From NCBI RefSeq assembly GCF_004000785.1, contig NZ_BILX01000029.1:18763-82762 (forward strand): 64,000 bases of DNA. The letters are read 5' to 3'. The notes below the pieces were generated by a model, which ran no database searches, was not told where the DNA came from, and saw only the letters and a program-made list of their open reading frames with translations. Positions 7,999 to 17,368 of the stretch are shown one piece after another (the first letter of the stretch is position 1; each line of letters begins with the position of its first letter). Both the position numbers and the translations under genes were made by a program. Origin of the DNA: Paenibacillus ehimensis NBRC 15659. GTDB lineage: Bacteria; Bacillota; Bacilli; Paenibacillales; NBRC-103111.

Positions 7999-9021
7999 AT
8001 GAATCCTACATTGGAACAGTGGAAAGCGCTATACGAAGAGGCCGTATCTTTCAAGCAAAGCAAGTGCTGGGAATGGATGACCAACGGGCATATGTTCGGC
8101 GTGCAAAATCCGGAAAGCGGCGAAATCGGGTATTGCAGCATTTTGGGCAATGGAGGCGAGGTTTTCGGGCTGTCCGTTTATTTGGGGACCAAAGGCCTGA
8201 ATTCGATCATGAGGATGTTCTCGGGCGAGTCGGACGAGGACCCCAGATTTACCCAGGATGCGCTGTTGCTGTCCTTTGACAACCGGGACGAGCTGTACCC
8301 GCGAGAACTGAAACAGATCAAGGAGCTTGGGCTCAAATTCCGCGGCGCTCATGCTTGGCCGACGTTCCGGGTGTACGAACCCGGCTTTGTGCCGTGGCCG
8401 GCCCTAACGCAGGAACAAGCGGCTTTCTTCACATGGGCGATTCGGCAGGCGCGGGAAATCGCAATGGAGCATCGTCATGACCCGGATGCGCTGTTTCACG
8501 AGGACGAAGAAACGTTTCTCGTTCGGGTCCCTTCCCGGACCGAGAGCGGGATCGTCTGGTCGAATCAATGGCTGCAGCCGGAGCCGTTGGAGGAAGAGCC
8601 TAAGCAGCAAGCTGCTCCGATCGATGAGCTTCGTCTGACCAAGGCGAAGAAATCGGTGAAAGGTTCGGCAGGGATCTGGGAGATCGACTGCTTCTTCATG
8701 CCCATACCTGTTGATGAAGGCGACCGCCCTTTTTATCCGAAGATGTTTCTGATCGTAGACCAGAGCTCGGGGCAAATTTTAAGACACGGTTTAAGCGATA
8801 AAACGCAAATTGCGAACGATCTGGCTGACGCATTTCTTGCTCTGGTTGAGCAGTTAAAGCTTGTTCCCGGCGAAATATGGGCTTCCAATGAGGAAGTTTA
8901 CGTTTACTTGCGGCAGGTTCTTCAGGCTTTTGCGCCGCAGGCTTATTTGACGGACGAATTGCCTGCATTGGAAGACGCCAAAGAGGGCATGCTTCATTAT
9001 TTTGGTGCCGGGATGCGGTAG
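7999..9021 (+). CDS. DUF6930/DUF7309-like protein of unknown function
   Basis: A soluble protein of about 340 residues without signal peptide or membrane segments. The N-terminal half (EQWKALYEEAVSF, GYCSILGNGGEVFGLSVYLG, FDNRDELYPRELKQIKELGLKFRG) and the C-terminal half (PKMFLIVDQSSGQILRHGL, WASNEEVYVYLRQVLQAF) resemble the two uncharacterised domains often labelled DUF7309 and DUF6930. I recall these names from similar Firmicute proteins and cannot verify them here. ATG 7999 has GAGGAAG eight bases before it; GTG 7993 is possible. It is a single gene, divergent from yhbH and convergent with the formate/nitrite channel gene. Confidence 0.8.
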   Translation: MNPTLEQWKALYEEAVSFKQSKCWEWMTNGHMFGVQNPESGEIGYCSILGNGGEVFGLSVYLGTKGLNSIMRMFSGESDEDPRFTQDALLLSFDNRDELYPRELKQIKELGLKFRGAHAWPTFRVYEPGFVPWPALTQEQAAFFTWAIRQAREIAMEHRHDPDALFHEDEETFLVRVPSRTESGIVWSNQWLQPEPLEEEPKQQAAPIDELRLTKAKKSVKGSAGIWEIDCFFMPIPVDEGDRPFYPKMFLIVDQSSGQILRHGLSDKTQIANDLADAFLALVEQLKLVPGEIWASNEEVYVYLRQVLQAFAPQAYLTDELPALEDAKEGMLHYFGAGMR

Positions 9022-9146
9022 GCTTCTTCAAGCCGGGCGAAGACCGTAGGAGCCTTGAAGCGCTGCAACGCGCGCCGGGAGAGGCACGCGTTGCGAAAGT
9101 ACGTTATTGGTTCCTTACGACCATGCCCCGTTCCCGCCCGCTTCCT

Positions 9147-9992
9147 TCAGGCTTTGCCTTCCGCCGCAGCCCGTTCGCTTGTCGGCTGTGGCTGCTCGGC
9201 TTCCCAGTTTAGCGCCGCTTTTTCTTTGGTTCTCAGATACGCTGCCCAGTAGGCGGTGGCGACGAAGACGCTGCCTCCGACGGCATTGCCGAGAAAGACG
9301 GGAACAAAGTTGCCAAGATAGTCCAGCCAGGTATAATGCCCCGCGAAGATCGCGGCAGGGATCAAGAACATATTTGCGACGACGTGCTGAAAGCCGATGG
9401 CGACGAAGGTCATCGTCGGGAACCAGATGCCGAGCATTTTGCCCGCGACGTCGTCTGCACCGTAGGCAAGCCAGACGGCTAAAGCGACAAGCCAGTTGCA
9501 GCCGATCCCCGAAAGAAAGGCTTGCAGGAAGCTCTCGTCGAGCTTGGCTCCCGCCACTTTGACCAATTTAGACAAGTACGGCTCCGCTTCCGTCAATCCG
9601 ACAACGTGACCGAACAGGTAGGCGACAAAGAGCGCCCCGGCAAAGTTGGATAGTGTAATTAGCAGCCAGTTAACGGCCAGCTGCTTTGTCGTTATTTTGC
9701 CCTGGAGCCGGGCCAAAGGCACCGCCATCATGTTTCCGGTCAACAGCTCGCCCCCTGCAATAATCGTGAGGATCAAGCCAATGGGGAACAACGCTGCGCC
9801 CAGCACGGAGCCGAGCCCGCTCCAAGCCGCGGGAACGCTCGCAGCTACTCTTAGATACAGAAGAAAGCCTAGGGCGATAAAGGCCCCTGCCAAAAAGCCC
9901 AGCGTGCAAGCTTGCAGCCGAGGCTTATTCGCTTTCTTTTCGCCCATCGCTGCGGTAATATGCGCAATTTCTTCCGGTTTGCGGTACGACAT
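9147..9992 (-). CDS. Formate/nitrite transporter family channel
   Basis: A 281-residue FNT-family protein with six hydrophobic segments, the FNT pentameric channel fold. Motifs include GGELLTGNMMAVPLA, NFAGALFVAYLFGH, GIGCNWLVALAVWLAYGADD and GFQHVVANMFLIPAAI, typical of FocA/NirC. The substrate is formate or nitrite; sequence alone does not settle it. There is no neighbouring pyruvate formate-lyase or nitrite reductase gene. The promoter carries a perfect TTGTGAA-N4-TTCACAA operator, which favours redox or anaerobic control and hence a fermentative formate role. SD GGAGAGG lies 12 bases before the ATG. Confidence 0.92.
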   Translation of the reverse strand: MSYRKPEEIAHITAAMGEKKANKPRLQACTLGFLAGAFIALGFLLYLRVAASVPAAWSGLGSVLGAALFPIGLILTIIAGGELLTGNMMAVPLARLQGKITTKQLAVNWLLITLSNFAGALFVAYLFGHVVGLTEAEPYLSKLVKVAGAKLDESFLQAFLSGIGCNWLVALAVWLAYGADDVAGKMLGIWFPTMTFVAIGFQHVVANMFLIPAAIFAGHYTWLDYLGNFVPVFLGNAVGGSVFVATAYWAAYLRTKEKAALNWEAEQPQPTSERAAAEGKA

Positions 9993-10012
9993 GCCGAGAC
10001 ACGACCTCTCCA

Positions 10013-10018
10013 GTATAA
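10013..10018 (-). promoter_or_regulatory. -10 box of the FNT gene
   Basis: Minus-strand TATACT immediately downstream of the palindrome at 10020-10037 and about 20 bases before the FNT start. The palindrome therefore fills the spacer between -10 and -35. Confidence 0.5.
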
Positions 10019-10019
10019 T

Positions 10020-10037
10020 TTGTGAAAATATTCACAA
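10020..10037. promoter_or_regulatory. Rex/Fnr-type operator TTGTGAA-AATA-TTCACAA
   Basis: A perfect 18-bp palindrome. It matches the Rex (NADH/NAD+ sensor) consensus TTGTGAA-N4-TTCACAA and, inside it, the Bacillus Fnr consensus TGTGA-N6-TCACA. It sits in the core promoter of the FNT gene, a repressor-type position that favours Rex. An activator such as Fnr would normally bind near -41. Confidence 0.75.
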
Positions 10038-10183
10038 GTAACAATGCACTACTGCCCGGTTTTGCTGTCGTCTCATTTTACCGCAAAAAAAGGAGGCCGA
10101 AAGTAGTATTTATCACATATCGCGCAAGATGGCTTACACGGAAAACGCGGTTCCGGATACAACGGCGGGACCAAAAAAGTATT

Positions 10184-10211
10184 TTGGAAATTCGACGAAA
10201 TATGGTAAAAT
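10184..10211 (+). promoter_or_regulatory. Promoter of the NRPS gene
   Basis: TTGGAA (10184-10189), 16 bases, TAAAAT (10206-10211) with an extended -10 TG at 10203-10204. The transcript would start near 10218 and carry a leader of about 175 nt. Confidence 0.55.
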
Positions 10212-10321
10212 ATAACTATTAGCGCAATATTCTTTAAGAAATCAACATGAATCGGTAGTTCTATTAGAATAGCGTCACTGCGTCGGGCTTGACGGTTGCC
10301 GGGAACGCCTTCGTTATGAAC

Positions 10322-10359
10322 AGCAACTCGTTTCGGATTTGGAACGGGTTGCTTTTTTT
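10322..10359 (+). terminator. Intrinsic terminator in the NRPS leader (attenuator candidate)
   Basis: AGCAACTCGTT (10322-10332) pairs with AACGGGTTGCT (10343-10353) with one G-T pair, and seven T follow. It lies after the promoter and 36 bases before the NRPS start, so it would stop most transcripts unless relieved. GTTGC at 10295-10299 can pair with the GCAAC of its left arm, a possible antiterminator. I do not recognise a known riboswitch or T-box core in 10218-10320. Confidence 0.6.
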
Positions 10360-10394
10360 CTTCATAGCCCATTTAATCTGGAGGGAGAAAGAGG

Positions 10395-13300
10395 ATGTCA
10401 CGGAAACTGGATGAAGAGACGATCAGCATTGTCGGCCGATGGATCACGGAGATGCAGGACGCGGAGGAAGCTACCGTTCTCCGTTTGGATCGCAGCCCGG
10501 CGGGTGATCCGGATGCGTATCTGACGCTTGGCCGTACGTTCGAAAAAGCGCCGTCCGGTCGTTTACGTCAGTTATGCGGCATACGCCGGGTTCAGGCAAG
10601 CACCGTGCTTTATACGTCGTGGGCCGTGCTGCTGCAGCGCTATCTGCGTACCGACGAGGTAAGGTTTGCGGCGGTCGCACCTGAGGAAAACCGGATTATG
10701 CTCGCCCGAATCGCTGGCGCGGCTTCGCTGCCGTTCGAATCGCTGGTCGCCCGCGCGGAGGACACGCTTGCCCAAGGGAAGGCTTACGCGCTGACATACA
10801 GCGAGCTTCGCGACCTGAGCGGGTCCGCTTCGTCGCAGCTCCCCTTCAATACGGCTGCAGCGGTGGAAGCTCCCGGCGCCGTCCGGGTAGGGTCAGATCT
10901 TCCGGGATGCGACCTCACGATCCGGTTCGTGCTTTCGGACCTTCTCGAAGTCCGCGCGGAGTACAAGCCGGACGCGTTTCAGGCATCGACGATCCGCAGG
11001 CTGCTGGGGCATTTGGAACATATCGTCATGACATGGTTCGAGTCTCCCCATACGCCGGTTGGCCGTATCCCCTTGCTTAGCCAAGAAGAGAGAGAGCAGC
11101 TGCTGGTTGAGTTCAATCAAACGGATATGCCCTTTTCCTCCGATGCAACCATTCATCGGCTGTTCGCGGAGCAGGCGCGGCGGACGCCGGATCGCCTTGC
11201 GATCGTCGACGGAGCCGACTGCTTGACTTACCGGCAGCTTGACGAACAATCGAACCGGCTAGCCAGAACGCTGATTGAACACGGCGTACACGCCAATACC
11301 TTTGTTGCCGTCATGATGCGCCCCACGCTGTCGATGTTCGCCGCTATTCTGGCGGTTCTGAAAGCGGGCGCGGCGTATGTGCCGATCGATCTGAATTATC
11401 CCCCGGACCGCATACGCTACATTATGGAGGATTGCGGAGCGAGGCTGCTGCTCACGGAGGGGCAGTCTGAGCTTCCGTTTGCCTTCGAAGGCCAAGTCGT
11501 CAATCTCGCGGACCGGCGGATGCCTGACGGGGATTGCTCCCCTTTGCCGGAGCTTGGGGGACCGTCCGGTCTGGCTTATGTCATCTATACGTCCGGCTCC
11601 ACCGGCCAGCCGAAGGGCACGCTGATCGAGCACCGGTCGCTTGTCAATTTTTGCGAATGGCATTGCTCGCATTTTCGGGTCACGATGGAGGACCGCAGCA
11701 GCAAATATTGCAGTGTCGGGTTCGACGCCTCGATCTTGGAGATCTTTCCCTACCTTATTTCCGGGGCGGCGGTTTATGTCATTCCCGAGCACATCCGGCT
11801 GGATGCCGCGGAGCTTAACGGGTATTTCAACCGGCACGGCATTACCATCAGCTTCTTGCCGACCCAGCTTGGCGAGCAGTTCATGAAGCTTCCCAATCGC
11901 TCGCTCCGCGTGCTGATGACGGGCGGAGAGAAGCTGAAAACATTCCACCCGCAAAGCTATCTTGTTTATAACGTATACGGTCCCACTGAAAATACGATCT
12001 TCACCACGACGCATCTTGTTAAAGCGCCATCGGATCACATTCCGATCGGGAAGCCGCTGTACAATGTTCGGCTGTACATTTTGGATGCCTGCGGCCAGCC
12101 GCAGCCGGTGGGGGTTCCCGGGGAATTGTGCATTTCCGGCATCGGTCTGGCCCGCGGATATTTGAACCGGCCGCAGCTGATAGAGGAGAAATTCGTCGCC
12201 CACCCGTTCCGCGAGGGGGAACGGCTGTACCGGACGGGGGACTTGGCCCGATGGCTTCCGGACGGGTCCGTCGAATACGTGGGACGCCTCGACCATCAGG
12301 TGAAAATTCGCGGTTTCCGGGTCGAGACGGGTGAAATCGAGCAGCGGCTCCGGCTGCATGAGCGGGTGCACGATTGCATCGTGATCGCGCGCGAAGACGA
12401 TGCCGGACGTGCGTATCTGTGCGCATATGTCGTATCCGAAGTGCGTCTAACCCGCAAGGAGCTAACGGAGTTTCTGGCGGAGCAGCTGCCGGATTACATG
12501 GTTCCGTCCTGGTTCGTAATGCTTCCGAAGCTCCCTGTGAATGCGAACGGCAAGGTGGACCGGCGCGCGCTGCCCGAACCCGAGAGAGCTTCGGAGTCCG
12601 CTTCTTACGCGCCTCCGGCCAGCGAGACGGAACGGGAATTGGCGGAGCTGTGGAAGGAGGTGCTCGGCTTGCGGACGGTCGGCGTCCATGACCGTTTCTT
12701 CAATGCCGGAGGCCATTCGCTGCATGCCGCCGTTCTGCGCGGACAGATTGAACGGCGCTTCGGCGTCCGGCTGCCGATCGCGGAGCTGTTCGAGCATGCG
12801 ACCATCCGTCAGCAGGCGGAGCGCATCGGTCAAGCGGTCAAACCGGCCGGAGGCGGTCAGGCGATTGGAAAAGCTCCCGAGCGGGAGCATTATCCCCTTC
12901 ATCCGGCGCAAAGGCGGCTCTTTTTCATCGGGCAGATGGAGCAGGCTGGGACGGCCTACAATACGCCGCTGCTGCTGAAGATCGAAGGGAGCGTAGACCG
13001 GCGGCGGATGGAGCGGGCTTTCGAGCAAATGATCGAGCGGCACGAGCCGCTCCGAACGGCTTTTGCATGGGTGGACGGTGAGCTCGTGCAGACCATCCGG
13101 CCTCGTGCGGCCTTTCGAATGCAGTTTCATGCGGCGGCGGAAGAAGAGGCGGAGCGGCTGATGTCCGCGTTCGTCGTTCCTTTCGACCTCGGGAAGGCGC
13201 CGTTATTCCGGGCCGGACTCATTAGGTGCTCCGGGGAGCTTCATTATTTGATGCTGGACTTCCACCATATTATTGTCGACGGTGTTTCGATGCACGTGTT

Positions 13301-16300
13301 TTTCGAGGAGTGGAGCCGGTTGTACCGGGGGGACGCGCTGTCTTGCCCGGCGATCCAATTCAAAGATTATGCCTTCTGGCTGAACGAACGGAAGCCGGAG
13401 GAGGAAGCGAAGCAGCTCGAGTATTGGAGAACGGCCTTGTCCGGGGAGCTTCCGATCCTGCAGCTGCCGACCGACCTGGAAAGACCGGGCTCTCAAAGCT
13501 TCCGGGGCGACACGTACCCGCTCCGGCTGTCTGCCGGATTGACAGCGCGGTTGAAGCAGCTCGCCCTTCGGACGGACACCACCTTGTATATGATCCTGCT
13601 CGCTGCTTACAACGTGCTGCTTGCCCGGTATTCCGGCCAGGAAGATATTATCGTAGGCGTTCCCGCCGCCAGCCGCCCGCAAGCCGAGCTGCAGCCGCTG
13701 ATCGGCATGTTCGTCAACACGCTGCCGATCCGGAGCTTCCCGGAGCGGACGAAGACGTTCGCCGACTATTTGCAGGAGCTGAAGTCGATTCTGCTCAACG
13801 CCTACGAGCATCAGGACTATGATCTGGAACGTCTGGTACAGTCGCTGCGCATGCCCAGAGTGCCGGGGCGCAATCCGCTGTTCGATACGATGTTCGTGAT
13901 GCAAAATACGGGCCGCACGACGCCATCAATTGAAGGGAGCCGGATCACCGTTCAGCGGTACGCGGACCCGATCTCCAAGTACGATCTGATGCTTGATGCG
14001 GAGGAAACGGAAGAGACGCTCCGGATTGATTTCCAATACTGCACCGATCTGTTCGTACGGGGTACGATCGAGCGGATGGCGCAGCATTTTATGCGGATTT
14101 TGGAGGATGCGGTTGTTTCGGAGGAAAAGCGGCTTTCCGAGCTGCGAATGCTTTCGAAAGCGGAAATCAAAGAGCAAGTGGAGGGGCGGAACCAAACCGA
14201 ATCCGTGTATGACCGCGACTTGACGATTCACGGATGGTTTGAGGAGCAAGTACGGCAGACGCCGGACCGGCCCGCTGTCGTATTCGGCGACGAATCGCTC
14301 ACTTACCGGCAGTTGAACGACCGGGCGAACCGGCTGGCGGCCGTCTTGATTCGCTGCGGCGTGCAGCCGGAGCAGCTTGTCGGACTGATGACCGAGCGGT
14401 CTCCGGACATGATTGTCGGTCTGCTCGGCATTTTGAAGGCGGGAGGGGCCTACCTTCCGATCGATCCGGATTATCCCGGCGACCGTGTGAAGTATATGCT
14501 GGACCATAGCCAGGCCCGCCTCCTGCTGACACAGACGCATTTGGCCGACCGGATCGAGTTTGACGGCATGAAGCTGTGTCTGGATACGGAGGCCGTCTTC
14601 GAGGAAGCGGCGGACAACCCTCCTCCCCGCAGCCGTTCAAGCGGTCTGTTGTATGTCATTTATACGTCGGGAACGACCGGAAAGCCGAAGGGCGTTATGA
14701 TCGGGCACCGCAATATGGTCAATTTGCTTCACCACCAGTTTCGGCACACCAACGTCGATTACAGCGGCAGCGTGCTGCAATTTACGACGCTCAGCTTCGA
14801 CGTAAGCTCGCAGGAAATATGGTCTGCCCTGCTGGCGGGGGGCACCCTGGTTCTCGTGACGAACGAAACCCGGCGAAGCCCGGACAAGCTGCTGCAGCTC
14901 GTCGAAGAGCGTCGGATCCAGGTTTTGTTCCTACCCGTCTCATATTTGAAGCTCATCCTGAACGAGAGCGCGTATGCCGACAAGCTTCCAGTGTCGGTGC
15001 GCCATATCCTAACGGCCGGAGAGCCGTTGACCGTCCCGGACAAATTCAAGGCGCATCTGCGGCGGCATCAAGTGTTTCTGCATAATCATTACGGCCCGTC
15101 GGAGACGCATGTAGCGACGGCTCATACGATCGACCCGAACGGCCCGATCCCGGAGCTTCCGCCTATCGGAAGGCCGATTGCGAATACGCGCATCTACCTG
15201 TTGAACGACCGCTTGCAGGTGCAGCCGCCCGGCGTGCCGGGAGAGCTGTACATCGCAGGGGATGGCGTCGGCAGAGGTTATTTCAACGACGAGCGCCTGA
15301 CGGCGGAGAAATTTTTGCCCGACCCGTTCACCGGGGAGGGATACATGTACAAAACGGGCGACCTCGCGCGCTGGACGAAGGAAGGTACGCTGGAATTTTT
15401 GGGCCGCTTGGACCATCAGGTGAAAATCCGGGGGTTTCGGATCGAGCTTGGAGAGATTGAGCACGCGCTGCTGAATTATCCTTCGATCCGGGAAGCGATC
15501 GTGGTCGCCCGGGAGGACGGCAGCGGCGGCAAGGCATTGTGCGCGTACTTCGCCGGGACGGAGGAGCTGCCTCCGGTCAAGGTCGTCAGGGAGCATTTGT
15601 CCAAGGCGCTGCCGGAGTATATGCTGCCTTCGTATTTCGTGCCGTTAAAGAGCATGCCGCTCACGCCCAACGGCAAAATCGACCGGAGAGCGCTGCCCGA
15701 GCCCGGTCCGGGCGAGCGTACCGCAGTCAAGCGCGACCGCGTCGCCCCGCGCACGGACATCGAGAGGAAGATTGCGGCCGTATGGGGGGAGCTGCTGAAC
15801 GTAGCCGGCATCGGCATTCACGACAATTTCTTCGAGCTTGGCGGACATTCGCTGAAGGCGGCTGCAATGACCGCAAGGCTGCAGCAGGATTTGGACATCG
15901 GGGTCAATGACGTCTTCGAGCACCAGACGATTGCCTCTCTGTCCGCCAAGGTGAAGCCGAAGGCCAACTATTTGACCGCCAAGCTGGAGCAGTTGAAGGC
16001 AGCCTGCCGTGACAAGCCGATGCAACGATTCGACGAGGAGATCGCCGCATACCGGGCGCGAAACGAACGGTACGCTCGGATCGACCTGACGGGGTACAGC
16101 GGGTACAGCGACATTTTGCTGACGGGAGCCACCGGGTATTTGGGCATCCATTTGCTGCGGGAGCTGTTGGCGGGAACCGGTGCGACCGTTCACGTTCTTG
16201 TACGTGCGGCGACGGAGGCGGAGGCGCGGGAACGGCTGCTTGCGAAGCTGGCTTTTTATTTCACTGGCGACGTCATGGAAGCGCAGCTCGGCCGCCGTAT

Positions 16301-17210
16301 TCGGCTTTACCGGGGGGATTTGGCGCAGGAAGGCTTGGGGCTCGAAAAGGAAGCGTATCTGGAACTCGCGCGCACCGTCGACTGCATCGTGCATTCGGCG
16401 GCGACGGTGAAGCACTACGGCAGCTATTCGCACTTTGAGAGCCATAACATCGCTTCAACCGAGCGGCTGCTGGCGTTTGCCGGCACGCACCGGGCCAAGG
16501 ACGTGCATCATATTTCCACCCTGGGCGTCGCGACCGGACATATTCCGGGTCAGTCTGCGGCTTATTTTACCGAATACGATTTGGACCGGGGGCAGCAATA
16601 TGAGAACTATTACGTCAAATCCAAGTTCGAAGCGGAGAAGCGGGTCGTTCGGGCGCGGGCTCAAGGGCTTCGCACCAGCATTTACCGGGTGGGGAATCTC
16701 GTCTTTCAATCGGATACGGGCAAGTTCCAGCAAAACATCGGGGAAAACGCCTTTTACGCTACGCTTAAATCGTTTGTCCGTCTCGGCATGGTGCCGCGAT
16801 TGGAGGCCGATATCGATTTTTCCTGCGTCGATCGGGTCAGCCAAGCGATTGTCCTTCTTATGAAGCCCGCTGCGCTGCAGAACGAAATATTCCATTTGTT
16901 CAACCCGCATTATGAGAGTATGCACCGTGTGCTGACGGACGCCCGCTCGGGAAGAAGGATGGCAGCGGGGACGCTTGACGAGTTCATCGACTTTATGAAG
17001 AGAAGGTACGAAGAAGGCTTCTGCCGGGAGGAGATCGAGAGCCTGATGCTTCATTACGGCTGGCTGGAGCAAAAGGAGCAGACCCGCTTTACGCTGGCTT
17101 CGGAGAAAACGGTCTTGCTGCTGAGAAAGCTCGGATTCGAATGGCAGGTTATCAGCGATAAGCAGATGGACGATATGCTGCGATACTGCCGGGAAGTCGG
17201 ATTTATTTAA
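10395..17210 (+). CDS. Two-module nonribosomal peptide synthetase with terminal reductase
   Basis: 2271 residues. Order: half condensation domain of about 230 residues lacking the HHxxxDG lobe; A1 (YTSGSTGQPKG near 398); carrier T1 (Ser775 in GGHSL); full C domain with HHIIVDG at 957-963; A2 from about 1278; T2 (Ser1819); NAD(P)H reductase from about 1900 with GATGYLG (Gly1911) and Tyr2073/Lys2077. The product should be a dipeptide released as aldehyde or alcohol, as in AusA (pyrazinone) synthetases. Pocket residues read by eye: A1 D-A-L-F-M-G-V-I-F, aliphatic-like with no exact match known to me; A2 D-V-Q-F-L-A-H-V-A with NHYGPSETHV, close to proline domains of gramicidin/tyrocidine synthetases. 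No thioesterase, transporter or phosphopantetheinyl transferase is adjacent. SD GGAGGGAGAAAGAGG. Confidence 0.95.
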   Translation: MSRKLDEETISIVGRWITEMQDAEEATVLRLDRSPAGDPDAYLTLGRTFEKAPSGRLRQLCGIRRVQASTVLYTSWAVLLQRYLRTDEVRFAAVAPEENRIMLARIAGAASLPFESLVARAEDTLAQGKAYALTYSELRDLSGSASSQLPFNTAAAVEAPGAVRVGSDLPGCDLTIRFVLSDLLEVRAEYKPDAFQASTIRRLLGHLEHIVMTWFESPHTPVGRIPLLSQEEREQLLVEFNQTDMPFSSDATIHRLFAEQARRTPDRLAIVDGADCLTYRQLDEQSNRLARTLIEHGVHANTFVAVMMRPTLSMFAAILAVLKAGAAYVPIDLNYPPDRIRYIMEDCGARLLLTEGQSELPFAFEGQVVNLADRRMPDGDCSPLPELGGPSGLAYVIYTSGSTGQPKGTLIEHRSLVNFCEWHCSHFRVTMEDRSSKYCSVGFDASILEIFPYLISGAAVYVIPEHIRLDAAELNGYFNRHGITISFLPTQLGEQFMKLPNRSLRVLMTGGEKLKTFHPQSYLVYNVYGPTENTIFTTTHLVKAPSDHIPIGKPLYNVRLYILDACGQPQPVGVPGELCISGIGLARGYLNRPQLIEEKFVAHPFREGERLYRTGDLARWLPDGSVEYVGRLDHQVKIRGFRVETGEIEQRLRLHERVHDCIVIAREDDAGRAYLCAYVVSEVRLTRKELTEFLAEQLPDYMVPSWFVMLPKLPVNANGKVDRRALPEPERASESASYAPPASETERELAELWKEVLGLRTVGVHDRFFNAGGHSLHAAVLRGQIERRFGVRLPIAELFEHATIRQQAERIGQAVKPAGGGQAIGKAPEREHYPLHPAQRRLFFIGQMEQAGTAYNTPLLLKIEGSVDRRRMERAFEQMIERHEPLRTAFAWVDGELVQTIRPRAAFRMQFHAAAEEEAERLMSAFVVPFDLGKAPLFRAGLIRCSGELHYLMLDFHHIIVDGVSMHVFFEEWSRLYRGDALSCPAIQFKDYAFWLNERKPEEEAKQLEYWRTALSGELPILQLPTDLERPGSQSFRGDTYPLRLSAGLTARLKQLALRTDTTLYMILLAAYNVLLARYSGQEDIIVGVPAASRPQAELQPLIGMFVNTLPIRSFPERTKTFADYLQELKSILLNAYEHQDYDLERLVQSLRMPRVPGRNPLFDTMFVMQNTGRTTPSIEGSRITVQRYADPISKYDLMLDAEETEETLRIDFQYCTDLFVRGTIERMAQHFMRILEDAVVSEEKRLSELRMLSKAEIKEQVEGRNQTESVYDRDLTIHGWFEEQVRQTPDRPAVVFGDESLTYRQLNDRANRLAAVLIRCGVQPEQLVGLMTERSPDMIVGLLGILKAGGAYLPIDPDYPGDRVKYMLDHSQARLLLTQTHLADRIEFDGMKLCLDTEAVFEEAADNPPPRSRSSGLLYVIYTSGTTGKPKGVMIGHRNMVNLLHHQFRHTNVDYSGSVLQFTTLSFDVSSQEIWSALLAGGTLVLVTNETRRSPDKLLQLVEERRIQVLFLPVSYLKLILNESAYADKLPVSVRHILTAGEPLTVPDKFKAHLRRHQVFLHNHYGPSETHVATAHTIDPNGPIPELPPIGRPIANTRIYLLNDRLQVQPPGVPGELYIAGDGVGRGYFNDERLTAEKFLPDPFTGEGYMYKTGDLARWTKEGTLEFLGRLDHQVKIRGFRIELGEIEHALLNYPSIREAIVVAREDGSGGKALCAYFAGTEELPPVKVVREHLSKALPEYMLPSYFVPLKSMPLTPNGKIDRRALPEPGPGERTAVKRDRVAPRTDIERKIAAVWGELLNVAGIGIHDNFFELGGHSLKAAAMTARLQQDLDIGVNDVFEHQTIASLSAKVKPKANYLTAKLEQLKAACRDKPMQRFDEEIAAYRARNERYARIDLTGYSGYSDILLTGATGYLGIHLLRELLAGTGATVHVLVRAATEAEARERLLAKLAFYFTGDVMEAQLGRRIRLYRGDLAQEGLGLEKEAYLELARTVDCIVHSAATVKHYGSYSHFESHNIASTERLLAFAGTHRAKDVHHISTLGVATGHIPGQSAAYFTEYDLDRGQQYENYYVKSKFEAEKRVVRARAQGLRTSIYRVGNLVFQSDTGKFQQNIGENAFYATLKSFVRLGMVPRLEADIDFSCVDRVSQAIVLLMKPAALQNEIFHLFNPHYESMHRVLTDARSGRRMAAGTLDEFIDFMKRRYEEGFCREEIESLMLHYGWLEQKEQTRFTLASEKTVLLLRKLGFEWQVISDKQMDDMLRYCREVGFI

Positions 17211-17368
17211 GTGAGAAAAAGGGGCGCTCGGACGAACGGAGAATTAGTATTAGAGAGCCTATTATACTTTTATGAGATGAGGGATACGTGGAGAAGGCAG
17301 CGGAACGTTTAACGGACCGTTCATTTTGGCATCAATATAAAATAGACTAAACGGCCGGAGGTGCTGGA

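Noticed and set aside
10218..10320. T-box, c-di-GMP or other known riboswitch in the NRPS leader
   Set aside because: I looked for the T-box TGGNACCGCG core and common riboswitch cores by eye and found none. Only a generic attenuator is claimed.
10316..10414. A possible leader peptide before the NRPS (MNSNSFRIWNG at its start)
   Set aside because: No ribosome site precedes it. It contains the terminator itself and has no run of one amino acid that would suggest ribosome-mediated attenuation.
11259..12371. Long minus-strand readings within the NRPS gene
   Set aside because: These arise from high GC and codon bias opposite a real gene; none shows a domain or ribosome site.
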